A stretch of 64,000 bases of DNA from Geodermatophilus sabuli (GTDB taxonomy: Bacteria > Actinomycetota > Actinomycetes > Mycobacteriales > Geodermatophilaceae), in NCBI RefSeq assembly GCF_900215145.1, contig NZ_OBDO01000005.1:62001-126000 (forward strand), read 5' to 3'. Of this stretch, positions 8,065 to 16,583 are shown in pieces. The notes under the pieces are model-generated. The model worked only from the letters and a program-made list of their open reading frames with translations, was not told where the DNA came from and ran no database searches. Positions within the stretch are counted from its first letter, which is position 1; each line of letters starts with the position of its first letter. The position numbers and the translations under genes are program-made.

Positions 8065-10113
8065 GTGCGCCGGCTGACCATCGTGGCGCCCCTCGCGGCC
8101 GCCCTGCTCCTGGGCGCTGCCGCCCCGGCTCTCGCCGTGCCGCCCTCGGGCGTGACCGAGCAGGTCAGCGACCAGGCAGACGTCATGGACGCCGGTGAGG
8201 AGGTCGAGGTCCAGGCGGCGCTGGACGACCTGAGCTCCGAGACCGGCACCGAGTTGTACGTCGTCTACGTGGACAGCTTCGACGGCACCGACCGGACCGA
8301 GTGGGCGCGGTCCAGCGCCCAGCAGACCGGGCTGGACGCCGACGACGTGCTCATGGCCGTCGCCGTCGAGGACCGCGTCTACGGCGTCCACTACGGCGAT
8401 GAGGTCGACCCCTCGGACCTGCAGGACGTGCTGGCCGGCGACGTCGAGGCGCAGCTGTCCCAGGGCGACTGGGCCGGGGCCTCGGTGGCGCTGGCCGAGG
8501 GCCTCTCCGCCGGTGGTGGCGAGTCCGCCGCGGCGGGGGGCTCGTCGGCGGGCGGTGGCGGAGGAGCGGTGCTGGCCGTCGTCGTCCTGCTCTTCCTGCT
8601 CGCCGGCGGCGGGTACCTGTTCAGCCGCCGCCGCAAGCGGGCCGCGCAGCGTGAGCTGGCCGCCGCCCCCGCCCAGCGCCGCGAGGCCGACCCGCACGCC
8701 GGCACCCCCACCGAGCAGCTCAACTACCGGGGCAGCACCGCGCTGCTGGAGCTGGACGAGCAGGTCCGCGGCGCCCAGCTGAACCTCGACTACGCCCGCT
8801 CGTACTTCGGCGACGAGGCGGTCCCGGGGCTGCCCGAGGCGCTGGACCGGTCGCGGGCCGAGCTCGCCCGCGCCTTCACCATCCGGCAGGAGCTCGACGA
8901 CGAGATCCCCGAGGACGAGCCGACCCGGCGCCGGATGCTCACCGAGCTGCTGGCGCTGACCGACGCCGCGGGGAAGCGGCTGGAGGCGCAGGCCGCCGCG
9001 CTCGAGGAGCTGCGCGAGCGGGAGCGCACCGCCGGCCAGGCCGCCGAGGAGCTGGAGCGGCGGATCGGGCAGCTGCAGCGGCGGCTGCCCGACGAGGAGC
9101 GCCGGCTCGCCGACCTGCAGGCCCGGTACGCCGCGACGGTCGTGACGCCGGTCGCCGAGAACGTCGCCGAGGCGGGTCTGCGGCTGGCGGCGGCCACGCG
9201 GGAGATGGAGCTGGCCCGCGAGGACCAGGCCGCCGGCCGGGGTGGCCGCTCGGTGGGCCGGTTGCGCGGCGCGGAGAACGCGGTGGGGCAGAGCGCCACG
9301 CTGCTCGACGCGATCGCCCGCCTGGGCGCGGACCTCGCGGCCGCCGAGCAGCGGGTGCCGACGGCGCGGGCCGACATCCAGGAGGACCTCGCCGAGGCCC
9401 GCGCGGTCATGGCAGCGGGCAGCCACAGCGACCTGCGCCCGCAGATCGCCCGGGCGGAGTCCGCCCTGGCCTCAGCCGACGCCGCGCTCGCCGGCGGGGA
9501 CGCCGGGCGCCCCGACCCGCTGGCGGCGCTGCGCCGGTTGGAGGAGGCCGACGCCGCGCTGGAGCAGGCGCTGCAGACCGAGCGTGACGAGCAGACCCGG
9601 ACCCGCCGCGCCGCGGAGGCGCTGGACCAGGCACTGCTGACCGCCCGTGCGGCGGTCGCCGCGGGCGGCGACTTCATCAGCACCCGCCGCGGTGCGGTGG
9701 GCAGCACGGCGCGCACCCGGCTGGCCGAGGCCGAGCGGCACCTGGCGGCGGCCGAGCGGCAGGGCGGGTCCGACCCCGCGGCCGCGCTGCGGGCGGCGCA
9801 GACCGCCGACCGGCTCGCGCAGCAGGCGCTCGCGGAGGCCGAGGCCGACGTCCAGCGGTGGTCACAGCAGAACGGGTACGGCGGCTATGGGGGGTACGGC
9901 GGTGGCTACGGCGGTGGGTTCGGCGGTGGCTACGGCTACGGCGCCCCACGGCGCGGCGGCATCGGGCCACTCGGTGCCGGCCTCGGGGGCCTGCTGCTCG
10001 GCGGGCTGATCTTCGGCGACCACGACGGCGGGGACCTCGGGGGCGGCGACTGGGGCGCCTCGGACTTCGGCGGCGGCGACTTCGGCGGGGACTTCGGCGG
10101 CGGCGAGTTCTGA
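8065..10113 (+). CDS. TPM-domain membrane protein, tandem paralogue with acidic Gly/Asp-rich tail
   Basis: 682 residues, colinear with the preceding protein. ACGGAGG at 8051-8057 supports the GTG at 8065. It has a signal peptide (ends PALA), a TPM domain, a Gly/Ala/Ser linker, a membrane span (AVLAVVVLLFLLAGGGYLF), the motif DPHAGTPTEQL shared with its neighbour, a long helical coiled-coil-like region, and a Gly/Tyr-rich stretch. The final 30 residues are full of Asp and Gly, ending GGDFGGGEF. The pair clearly arose by duplication; only the tails differ sharply in charge. No enzymatic residues are recognisable. Confidence 0.85.
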   Translation: MRRLTIVAPLAAALLLGAAAPALAVPPSGVTEQVSDQADVMDAGEEVEVQAALDDLSSETGTELYVVYVDSFDGTDRTEWARSSAQQTGLDADDVLMAVAVEDRVYGVHYGDEVDPSDLQDVLAGDVEAQLSQGDWAGASVALAEGLSAGGGESAAAGGSSAGGGGGAVLAVVVLLFLLAGGGYLFSRRRKRAAQRELAAAPAQRREADPHAGTPTEQLNYRGSTALLELDEQVRGAQLNLDYARSYFGDEAVPGLPEALDRSRAELARAFTIRQELDDEIPEDEPTRRRMLTELLALTDAAGKRLEAQAAALEELRERERTAGQAAEELERRIGQLQRRLPDEERRLADLQARYAATVVTPVAENVAEAGLRLAAATREMELAREDQAAGRGGRSVGRLRGAENAVGQSATLLDAIARLGADLAAAEQRVPTARADIQEDLAEARAVMAAGSHSDLRPQIARAESALASADAALAGGDAGRPDPLAALRRLEEADAALEQALQTERDEQTRTRRAAEALDQALLTARAAVAAGGDFISTRRGAVGSTARTRLAEAERHLAAAERQGGSDPAAALRAAQTADRLAQQALAEAEADVQRWSQQNGYGGYGGYGGGYGGGFGGGYGYGAPRRGGIGPLGAGLGGLLLGGLIFGDHDGGDLGGGDWGASDFGGGDFGGDFGGGEF

Positions 10114-10187
10114 CCCCGCTCACCGACCCCTGGGAACTGTCGGAGGCGGCTGGCACGGTGACCCTCCCCACATCCTGAGGAGGAGCA

Positions 10188-10955
10188 ATGCCCACTCGGA
10201 ACACCCCATGGCCGGCCGGCAGCCCGTGCTGGATCGACTACGGCGCCTCGGACCTCGACGCCGCGAAGGAGTTCTACGCCCGGCTGTTCGGCTGGGAGTA
10301 CACCGGCGGCGACGCGGAGTACGGCGGCTACCTGAACGCGACGAGGAACGGTGAGCCGGCCGCCGGGCTCGGCCCGCTGATGAACCCGGGGGACTCCCCG
10401 GGCTGGACGACGTACTTCGCCACCGACGACTCCCGGGCGACGGTCGACCGGATCCGGGAGGCCGGTGGCACCGTCGTCGTCGAACCGATGGAGGTCGGGC
10501 CGATGGGCACGATGACCATCGCGGTCGACCCGCAGGGCAACGCCTTCGGGCTGTGGCAGTCCGGCACGCACACCGGGGCCCGCATCTTCAACGAGCCCGG
10601 CGCCCTGGTGTGGAACGAGGCCGCCGTCACCGACCCCGCGGCCGCGCGGGAGTTCTACGCGGCGGTCTTCGGCTTCGCCTTCGAGGCCATCCCCATGGAC
10701 GGCGGGATGGAGTACTCGACCTTCGCCACGGGCGGCAACCCGCTCGGCGGGCTCGGCGGCCACGAGCCCGGGTCGCCGAAGGGTTGGTCGGTCTGCTTCG
10801 CCGTGCTCTCGGCCGACGACGCCGTCGCCACCGTGGAGGCCGGCGGCGGCAAGGTGACCATGGCCCCCACGGACACCGAGTACGGCCGGTTCGCCGTGGT
10901 CACCGACCCGTGGGGCGCCCCGTTCTCCGTCATGCAGGTGCCGGCCGGGAGCTGA
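10188..10955 (+). CDS. VOC family protein with two glyoxalase-like domains
   Basis: 255 residues forming two tandem vicinal-oxygen-chelate modules. The first starts at WIDYGASDLDAAKEFYARLFGWEY and the second at WNEAAVTDPAAAREFYAAVFGF; these halves resemble the CFP30B-type proteins of mycobacteria. A strong GAGGAGGA site precedes the ATG. The substrate is unknown. A dispersed spacer repeat and then a bidirectional hairpin follow the stop. Confidence 0.88.
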   Translation: MPTRNTPWPAGSPCWIDYGASDLDAAKEFYARLFGWEYTGGDAEYGGYLNATRNGEPAAGLGPLMNPGDSPGWTTYFATDDSRATVDRIREAGGTVVVEPMEVGPMGTMTIAVDPQGNAFGLWQSGTHTGARIFNEPGALVWNEAAVTDPAAAREFYAAVFGFAFEAIPMDGGMEYSTFATGGNPLGGLGGHEPGSPKGWSVCFAVLSADDAVATVEAGGGKVTMAPTDTEYGRFAVVTDPWGAPFSVMQVPAGS

Positions 10956-10956
10956 A

Positions 10957-11010
10957 GAAGGACCCCGGAAGAACCCCGTCCTCCCCACCGCTCGCACGCT
11001 CGCGGCGGTG
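10957..11010 (+). repeat. Dispersed AAGGACC-type spacer repeat, copy 1
   Basis: After the VOC stop the sequence reads AAGGACCCC, a pyrimidine-rich stretch, CCACCGCTCGC, then GCTCGCGGCGG. Related copies lie at 20057-20104, 45137-45215 (degenerate) and 50551-50610 (inside a coding region). Confidence 0.5.
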
Positions 11011-11022
11011 CCCTGGACGGGG

Positions 11023-11055
11023 CCGGTGGCGGGCCCGTAGGGCGCCCGCCACCGG
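11023..11055. terminator. Bidirectional terminator hairpin
   Basis: A perfect 12-bp stem (11023-11034 with 11044-11055) and 9-base loop lie between the convergent VOC and PPOX genes. Confidence 0.75.
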
Positions 11056-11067
11056 GACGCGGGGCCG

Positions 11068-11502
11068 TCAGCGGCGGAGCTGGCCGTAGGAGTGCTCGGG
11101 CCGGAACCGGACGACCAGCCGGCGGTCGGCGACCATCGCCGCGCGGTAGTCGTCCCAGTTCTCGTGCTCGCCGGAGATGCCGCGGTAGTAGGTGATGAGC
11201 TCCTCGACCGTGGCGTCGTGCGGATCGGCCGCGACCGGCGTCAGCTCCGCGGTGCCCTCGACGGCGACCCAGGTCCAGAAGTCCGCCGAGGAGACGTGCA
11301 GGGTCACCCGGGGGTCCCCCTGCAGGTTGCGGGTCTTGGCCCGGTCGGCGGTCACCGAGACCCGGATCAGCTGTGACTCCGGGTCGAAGGCATAGCCGAC
11401 GTTGGACAGCTGGGGGCGGCCGTCGCGCTTGACGGTCGCGAGCACCCCCCAGCGGTTCTCGGCGACGAAGGCGAGCATGCGGGGGTCGAGGGGAGCAGCC
11501 AT
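11068..11502 (-). CDS. PPOX-class (F420-type) oxidoreductase
   Basis: 144 residues of the split beta-barrel flavin/deazaflavin-binding family. Typical features are the N-terminal LAFVAENRWGVLATV, GRPQLSNVGYAFD, and VRVSVTADRAKTRNLQ followed by a VTLHV strand. Such proteins bind F420 or FMN and reduce small molecules; which cofactor is used cannot be read directly. The ATG at 11502 has no clear ribosome binding site. Upstream on the same strand is a pirin gene, separated by a long inverted repeat. Confidence 0.85.
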   Translation of the reverse strand: MAAPLDPRMLAFVAENRWGVLATVKRDGRPQLSNVGYAFDPESQLIRVSVTADRAKTRNLQGDPRVTLHVSSADFWTWVAVEGTAELTPVAADPHDATVEELITYYRGISGEHENWDDYRAAMVADRRLVVRFRPEHSYGQLRR

Positions 11503-11505
11503 GTC

Positions 11506-11580
11506 GGCGGGAACGCCGTCCCGCCGCCGGTTGTGCCCGTTGGTCCGCAGCCGGCGCGGCCGGACGGCAGCGTTCCCGCC
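11506..11580 (-). terminator. Long inverted repeat downstream of pirin gene
   Basis: Arms 11506-11520 and 11563-11580 share GGCGGGAACG plus CCGTC (two-base bulge), with a GC-rich and partly self-complementary loop. It starts two bases after the pirin stop and ends at the PPOX start, so it may terminate the pirin transcript. Confidence 0.45.
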
Positions 11581-11582
11581 GT

Positions 11583-12551
11583 TCAGCGGACCCGACCGCG
11601 GGCCTTCAGGGAGACCGGCGGCAGCGGCGGTGCCGGGAGCCGTTCGCCGTCGTAGCCGACGACCGCGCCGAAGCGCTCGTCCTCGGCGTTCCAGCGCTCG
11701 GCGAACTCGGCGATCTCCTCGCCGGTGCGGCCGACGAAGTTCCACCACATTACGATCCGCTCCTCGAACGGTGCACCGCCGAGCAGGAGCAGCCGGACGG
11801 CCTCGGTGGCCCGCAGCCGCACCGTCCGCCGTCCGGTGCCGAGGTAGAGCATCGCACCCCGGTCGAGCGGCGCGTCCTCGACCGAGGCCTCGCCCGACGA
11901 GGCCAGCAGGGCGTACTCGAAGTCCGGCTCCAGGGGCAGCACGACGTCCGCGCCGGCGGCGAGGTCGAGGTCGGCGCCGACGAGCGGGGTGTGCGCGGTG
12001 CCGGGGGACGTCGCCCCGCCGAGCGACCCCATGAGCACGGTCGCCGTCAGGCCGTCGGAGGAGAACCCGGGCAGGTCGCGGTGGTGGGCGAACGCCGGGG
12101 TGGCCTCGCGGGCGGCGTCGGGCAGGGCCACCCACAGCTGGGCGCCGTGCAGGAACCGTGGGTGCACCGCCGGGGACTGCTCGGAGTGCGCGATGCCGTG
12201 GCCGGCGGTCATGAGCGCCAGCTCCCCGGGCCTGATGACGGCGTCGCTGCCGAGGGAGTCCAGGTGGTGGATCTCGCCCTCGAGCAGCCAGGAGACGGTC
12301 TGCAGGCCGGTGTGCGGGTGCGGCGCCACCTGCATGCCGGAGGTGGCGGCGATGTCGTCGGGGCCGTAGTGGTCGACGAACGCCCACGCGCCGACCAGCC
12401 GGCGGCCCAGCGTCGGCAGCAGCCGGCGGACGCGGGTGCTCTCGCCGAGCAGCACCTCCTTGCCGGGCAGCAGGTCGAGCACCGGGCCGGCCGCGGTGCC
12501 CTCGAGACCGCCCAGCTCCCGGGCGGACGGGCGACGGTCGAGGTTGCTCAT
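11583..12551 (-). CDS. Pirin family protein
   Basis: 322 residues, bicupin pirin fold. The metal-binding pattern is visible as HPHTGLQTV and later MTAGHGIAHSE, which match the conserved His/Glu positions of pirins. A GGAGG site precedes the ATG at 12551. Pirins act as metal-dependent quercetin dioxygenases or as redox-sensitive regulators; neither role can be assigned from sequence. A second, only distantly similar pirin is encoded 1 kb upstream, with DUF5996 between them. Confidence 0.88.
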   Translation of the reverse strand: MSNLDRRPSARELGGLEGTAAGPVLDLLPGKEVLLGESTRVRRLLPTLGRRLVGAWAFVDHYGPDDIAATSGMQVAPHPHTGLQTVSWLLEGEIHHLDSLGSDAVIRPGELALMTAGHGIAHSEQSPAVHPRFLHGAQLWVALPDAAREATPAFAHHRDLPGFSSDGLTATVLMGSLGGATSPGTAHTPLVGADLDLAAGADVVLPLEPDFEYALLASSGEASVEDAPLDRGAMLYLGTGRRTVRLRATEAVRLLLLGGAPFEERIVMWWNFVGRTGEEIAEFAERWNAEDERFGAVVGYDGERLPAPPLPPVSLKARGRVR

Positions 12552-12585
12552 GGCACGGGCCTCCGGAGGTCGGGTCGGGTCGGGG

Positions 12586-13497
12586 TCATCGGGCCTCGGG
12601 CGCGGACGGGCAGCGCAGCGCCGCGAGGTCCCAGCCGGCCCGGCGGGCACCGGCCACGTAGGCGCTCTCCAGGAAGTCCAGGACCACGGCTCGCGGGTCC
12701 GCCGCGGTCCGCACCTCCTCGTAGGGCAGCAGAGCCAGGTGGGCGCCGCGGCTGTCGATCCACCGGGCAGCGGCGGGCCGCAGCGGCTCCTCGGTCAGCC
12801 CCGGCGGCTCGGGGGCCGTGTAGGAGTAGAACGCCGGCTCGGGCACCTGCGCGTCGCCGAACCAGAAGCCGGCGCTGATGACCTCGTGGGAGTAGGCCTC
12901 ACGGGTGACCGGGTCGACCTGCGCCGGCTGGTCCACCCGCCGGTCGGAGAAGCGGGTCACGGCCAGGTCGAGGGTGTGCCAGAAGTGGTGCACCGGGCTG
13001 GTCTTCGCGTAGCTGCGGCCGGCGAACTCCTCGAGGACCTGCGCCACCTGGCCCAGGACCAGCCAGTAGCGGGTCACCTGGTGGCGGTCGTAGGACGTGT
13101 GCTGCTCGTCCTCGGCGAACGGGGTGCGGTCGGCGAGGTCGAACGGGACGGGGACGTCGACGGTGGCCGGCAGGCCGAGCGCCGCGAGGGTGTCGAGCAG
13201 TTGCCGGTAGAAGGCCGCCACGCTCAGCCCGGGCAGCGGGAACGACGCCCGCCGTCCGTCCGAGACGGAGATCTCCAGGCGGTGGTCGACCAGGTCGAGG
13301 TCGACGGCGAACACCGGGTCGAAGCCCATCGGCCGGGTGGTCAGGCCACGGCCGGTCAGGTGGAACGGGATGTGCCACCAGTGGTTGCGTCGTGGGGCGT
13401 TGGCCAGCCGGAGCTTGCCGACGATCTGCAGGAACCGGTGCACGGTCTCCTTGGTGTCGGCCCACTCGGCGAGCGGCATGGGGGGGAAGACGGGCAC
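12586..13497 (-). CDS. DUF5996 family protein
   Basis: 303 residues. The GTG at 13497 follows GGAGGG at good spacing, whereas the open frame further upstream looks non-coding. The opening PLAEWADTKETVHRF, then LRLANAPRRNHWWHI and LTTRPMGFDP, are characteristic of DUF5996. His and Trp residues are frequent (NHWWH, VHHFWHTLDLA), which hints at a ligand or metal pocket, but no catalytic role is known to me. It lies between two pirin genes on the same strand, 34 bases before the first. Confidence 0.8.
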   Translation of the reverse strand: MPVFPPMPLAEWADTKETVHRFLQIVGKLRLANAPRRNHWWHIPFHLTGRGLTTRPMGFDPVFAVDLDLVDHRLEISVSDGRRASFPLPGLSVAAFYRQLLDTLAALGLPATVDVPVPFDLADRTPFAEDEQHTSYDRHQVTRYWLVLGQVAQVLEEFAGRSYAKTSPVHHFWHTLDLAVTRFSDRRVDQPAQVDPVTREAYSHEVISAGFWFGDAQVPEPAFYSYTAPEPPGLTEEPLRPAAARWIDSRGAHLALLPYEEVRTAADPRAVVLDFLESAYVAGARRAGWDLAALRCPSAPEAR

Positions 13498-13578
13498 GGG
13501 GATCCCTCCGTCGGGTACCGGTCGTGGCCAGCATGCAGCTCCCGGTGGCGGCGCGGTAGCCGCCACCGGGAGCCACGG

Positions 13579-14568
13579 TCACTGGCCGCTCTCGCCCCGG
13601 ACCGCGGCGTGCGGGACGTGCTGCGCCGGGATGCTCCCGAGCCGCCCGGCCTGGAAGTCGGTGAACGCGTCCATGACCTCCTGGCGGGTGTTCATGACGA
13701 ACGGCCCGTACATCGCGATCGGCTCGCGGATCGGCGCCCCACCCAGGACGACGACGTCCAGCGCCGGGGTCCGGGACTCCTGGGCGACCGCCCCTGAGAC
13801 CGTGATCGTGTCGCCCGGGCCGAAGACGGCGAGCTGGCCGGTGCGCACCGGGTGCGCGTCGATGCCGACCGACCCCGCGCCGGAGAGCACGTAGACCAGC
13901 GCGTTGAAGTCCGACCGCCACGGCAGGTCGAGGGTGGCGCCGGGGGCGATCGTCGCGTGCACCATCGCCATCGGGGTGTAGGTGGAACCCGGGCCGCGGT
14001 GGCCCGCCACGTCGCCGGCGATGACCCGGAGGAAGGCGCCGGCGTCCGGGCTGGCCAGCAGCACGGACTCGTCGGCCCGCAGGTCCTGGTAGCGCGGCTC
14101 GACCCACTTCTGTGCCTTCGGCAGGTTCACCCAGAGCTGCAGGCCGTGGAACAGCCCGCCGCTGACCACGAGGTGCTCCGGCGGCCGCTCGATGTGCAGG
14201 ACCCCGCCGCCGGCGGTCATCCACTGGGTGTCCCCGTTGCTGATGGTGCCCCCGCCGCCGTGGGAGTCGGCGTGCTCGAAGGTGCCGTCGAGGATGTAGG
14301 TGACGGTCTCGAAGCCGCGGTGCGGGTGCCAGGAGGTGCCCTTGGGCTCACCCGGCGCGTACTCGACCTCACCCATCTGGTCCATGTGGATGAACGGGTC
14401 CAGGTCGCGCAGGTCCACCCCGGCGAAGGCGCGACGGACGGGGAAGCCCTCGCCCTCGAACCCGGACGGCGCGGTGGTCACCGAGCGGACCCGGCGGCGC
14501 ACCGTTCCCGGGGCGGGCACGGGGACGCGGGGGAGAGCGGTGGTGTCCTCGACGGTCACGGCAGGCAT
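13579..14568 (-). CDS. Pirin family protein (second copy)
   Basis: 329 residues. AAGGAGG precedes the ATG at 14568. The pirin signature is clear: DPFIHMDQMG, WHPHRGFETVTYILDG, MTAGGGVLHIE, and in the C-terminal cupin APIREPIAMYGPFVMNTR. It heads the minus-strand cluster pirin-DUF5996-pirin-PPOX. A TTGA-N4-TCAA site of the kind used by MarR-type repressors lies immediately upstream of its ribosome binding site. Confidence 0.9.
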   Translation of the reverse strand: MPAVTVEDTTALPRVPVPAPGTVRRRVRSVTTAPSGFEGEGFPVRRAFAGVDLRDLDPFIHMDQMGEVEYAPGEPKGTSWHPHRGFETVTYILDGTFEHADSHGGGGTISNGDTQWMTAGGGVLHIERPPEHLVVSGGLFHGLQLWVNLPKAQKWVEPRYQDLRADESVLLASPDAGAFLRVIAGDVAGHRGPGSTYTPMAMVHATIAPGATLDLPWRSDFNALVYVLSGAGSVGIDAHPVRTGQLAVFGPGDTITVSGAVAQESRTPALDVVVLGGAPIREPIAMYGPFVMNTRQEVMDAFTDFQAGRLGSIPAQHVPHAAVRGESGQ

Positions 14569-14582
14569 GCCGGCCTCCTTGA

Positions 14583-14594
14583 TTGAGGGCTCAA
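14583..14594 (-). promoter_or_regulatory. Possible MarR-type operator before pirin gene
   Basis: The sequence TTGAGGGCTCAA has TTGAG/CTCAA arms around two bases and lies 15-26 bases before the pirin ATG. Pirin genes are often controlled by redox-sensitive MarR-family repressors. No such regulator gene is adjacent, so this is tentative. Confidence 0.35.
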
Positions 14595-14649
14595 CTAGCG
14601 GTGACTGTAGCGCCGCCCGGGCCCGATGTCTTCCCTTCGTCCGCCGTAC

Positions 14650-14718
14650 CCGCCGAGATCGCCGATCTCGGCGGCTCCGGCGCCTGCTCCCGCCGAGATC
14701 GGCGATCTCGGCGGGAGC
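14650..14718. repeat. Two adjacent GATC-core palindromic hairpins
   Basis: The first hairpin has 11-bp arms (14650-14660 and 14664-14674, arm CCGCCGAGATC) and the second 15-bp arms (14686-14700 and 14704-14718). Both have three-base loops and share the core CGCCGAGATC. They sit between the divergent pirin and MTHFR-like genes and look like two copies of one REP-like element. Confidence 0.7.
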
Positions 14719-14765
14719 ACGGGCGGGCGGGTTTGGCGGACGGTCGGCGCGGTCAGGCTGCCCGG

Positions 14766-15785
14766 GTGGACGACGTCGCCCGCCGGCCGGGCTGCCCCAA
14801 GCACATGGTCTTCGGGCCCTGCGGCGGGGTGCGGGCCGACGAGCGCTGCGAGGTGGCCGAGCACCGCTGCGTGTTCCTCGACGAGCCCGCGCCGCCCTGG
14901 CCCGGCTCCCGGCCGGCACCCGGACCACCGCCGCCCGGCCCGTTCGACCGGGCCGGCACCCGCCCCTTCGTCCTCGCCGACCTGAGCGTGCCGCCGTTCG
15001 ACCGGGCCGCGCTGCGCCGTGTCGTCCGGGTGCTCGGGCCGGTGTCCGACGGTCTGCTGGCCGGTGAGCACGCCAACCGCCCCGACCTCCCGCCGAGCCT
15101 GCTGGCCGCCGAGGTGCTCGCGGCCGGCGGCCGGCCCTGGACGACGCTGGCCTGCCGCGACCGCAACCGCGTGGTGCTCGAGCAGGAGATCGCCGGGCTG
15201 TCCACCGTCGGGGTCGACGCGGTCCTCTGCGTGACCGGGGACGCCCGCGGCCCCGACGTCCGGCCTGGGGCCACCCAGGTCTTCGACCTCGACGGCCCGC
15301 GGCTGACCGCCCTCGCCACGGAGGCCGGACTGCCGGTCGCGGTCCCGGAGGCGCCGGCCGCGCCGCCGGTGCACCTGCGCCCGGCGCGGGTCGCCGGCAA
15401 GCAGCGGGCCGGCGCGCAGGTGTGCGTGCTCAACCACGTCCGGACGCCGGCGCAGGTCGCGGAGTTCGTCGCCGCCGCCCGGGCCGCCGGTGCGACGCTG
15501 CCGTTCGTCGCCGCGGTCGCGGTCTACACCGACGAGCGCTCCGCGCGGGTGCTGCAGCGCTTTCCCGGCCTCCAGGTGGACGACGACGCCGTGGAGCGGG
15601 TGCTGGCGGCACCCGACCCGCGGTCGGCCGGGATCGCCGCGGCCGTCGAGGAGGCGCGGGCGCTGCTCGCCGTCCCCGGGGTGGTGGGGGTCAACCTCTC
15701 GGGGGCGGCGTCGTCGGCCGGGGCGGACGCCGGCGCGCAGGTCAAGGCCGAGGTCGCCGCCACGATCAGGGAGAGGGCCGCATGA
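14766..15785 (+). CDS. Methylenetetrahydrofolate reductase-like protein with N-terminal Cys-rich MTHFR_C domain
   Basis: 339 residues. It opens with the Cys-rich domain otherwise found at the C-terminus of some MTHFR proteins (RRPGCPKHMVFGPCGGV, then CEVAEHRCVF), followed by a TIM-barrel-like MTHFR region (VVRVLGPVSDGLL, WTTLACRDRNR, DAVLCVTGD). I chose GTG at 14766 because the open frame upstream only translates the hairpin repeats. The role is folate or C1 metabolism in the broad sense. It overlaps a methyltransferase gene by ATGA, which suggests a shared pathway. Confidence 0.75.
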   Translation: MDDVARRPGCPKHMVFGPCGGVRADERCEVAEHRCVFLDEPAPPWPGSRPAPGPPPPGPFDRAGTRPFVLADLSVPPFDRAALRRVVRVLGPVSDGLLAGEHANRPDLPPSLLAAEVLAAGGRPWTTLACRDRNRVVLEQEIAGLSTVGVDAVLCVTGDARGPDVRPGATQVFDLDGPRLTALATEAGLPVAVPEAPAAPPVHLRPARVAGKQRAGAQVCVLNHVRTPAQVAEFVAAARAAGATLPFVAAVAVYTDERSARVLQRFPGLQVDDDAVERVLAAPDPRSAGIAAAVEEARALLAVPGVVGVNLSGAASSAGADAGAQVKAEVAATIRERAA

Positions 15786-16582
15786 GCGAACTGGAGAGCG
15801 AGGCGATGGAGGCCGAGTTCGGCACCGTCGCCCGGTGGACCGAGGAGGCGGTCCGCGCGCTCGGGCCCGGGTACGCCGTCCCGGCCGGGTGCCGGGGCAG
15901 CGGTAGCGAGGGCGCGTTGCGCTGGCTGGCCGACCGCCTGGCCCTGGGGCCCGGCAGCCGGGTGCTCGACGACGGCGCCGGTGTCGGCGGGCCGGCCGGT
16001 TGGCTGGCCGCCGAGCGCGGGATCCGCGCGGTCTGCGCCGAGCCGATGCACGCCGCCGCGGGCGCCGCCGCCCGGCTCTTCGGCCTGCCGTCGGTGACCG
16101 CCCTCGCCCAGCAGCTGCCGTTCGCCGACGACACCTTCGACGCCGCCTGGTGCCTCGGGGTGCTGTGCACGACCACGCAGAAGGCGGAGGCGCTGGCCGA
16201 GCTGCGGCGGGTGCTGCGCGACGGCGGCCGGCTGGGCCTGCTGGTGTTCGTGGCCGACCGCCCGCTGCCCCCGCCACTGCCCGAGGGCAACGAGTTCCCC
16301 ACCGAGCCCGAGCTGCGCGGCCTCCTCGCCGCGGCCGGCCTGCGGCTGGCCGAGACCGCGGCCGCCGACCTCGGCGACAGCCCGGCCGAGTGGTCGCAGC
16401 GCGCCGACGTGGTGGACGACGAGGTGGCTCGCCGGCACGGGGCGGACCCGCGCTGGGCCGAGGCGCAGGAGCAGTCGCGCCGGGTCGGCCGGCTGCTGTC
16501 CGACGGCGCGCTGCGGGCCTGGCTCGGCGTGGCCACCGCGGAACCCCGCGCCGACCTGCGTCGAGACGCGCGCGACACGTAG
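15782..16582 (+). CDS. Class I SAM-dependent methyltransferase
   Basis: 266 residues. The SAM-binding glycine motif is visible as VLDDGAGVGGPAGWLA, and motif IV-like FDAAWCLGVLC follows LPFADDTFD, as in type-11 methyltransferases. It starts on the ATGA overlap with the MTHFR-like gene and is translationally coupled to it. The acceptor is unknown. Its C-terminus ends abruptly, directly before a fragment of a transglutaminase gene in another frame, so the last residues may come from a recombination junction. Confidence 0.85.
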   Translation: MSELESEAMEAEFGTVARWTEEAVRALGPGYAVPAGCRGSGSEGALRWLADRLALGPGSRVLDDGAGVGGPAGWLAAERGIRAVCAEPMHAAAGAAARLFGLPSVTALAQQLPFADDTFDAAWCLGVLCTTTQKAEALAELRRVLRDGGRLGLLVFVADRPLPPPLPEGNEFPTEPELRGLLAAAGLRLAETAAADLGDSPAEWSQRADVVDDEVARRHGADPRWAEAQEQSRRVGRLLSDGALRAWLGVATAEPRADLRRDARDT

Positions 16583-16583
16583 C

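Noticed and set aside
6361..9426. A 1021-codon minus-strand frame across both TPM genes
   Set aside because: It crosses two genes with good starts and is an artefact of repeated GC-rich coiled-coil codons.
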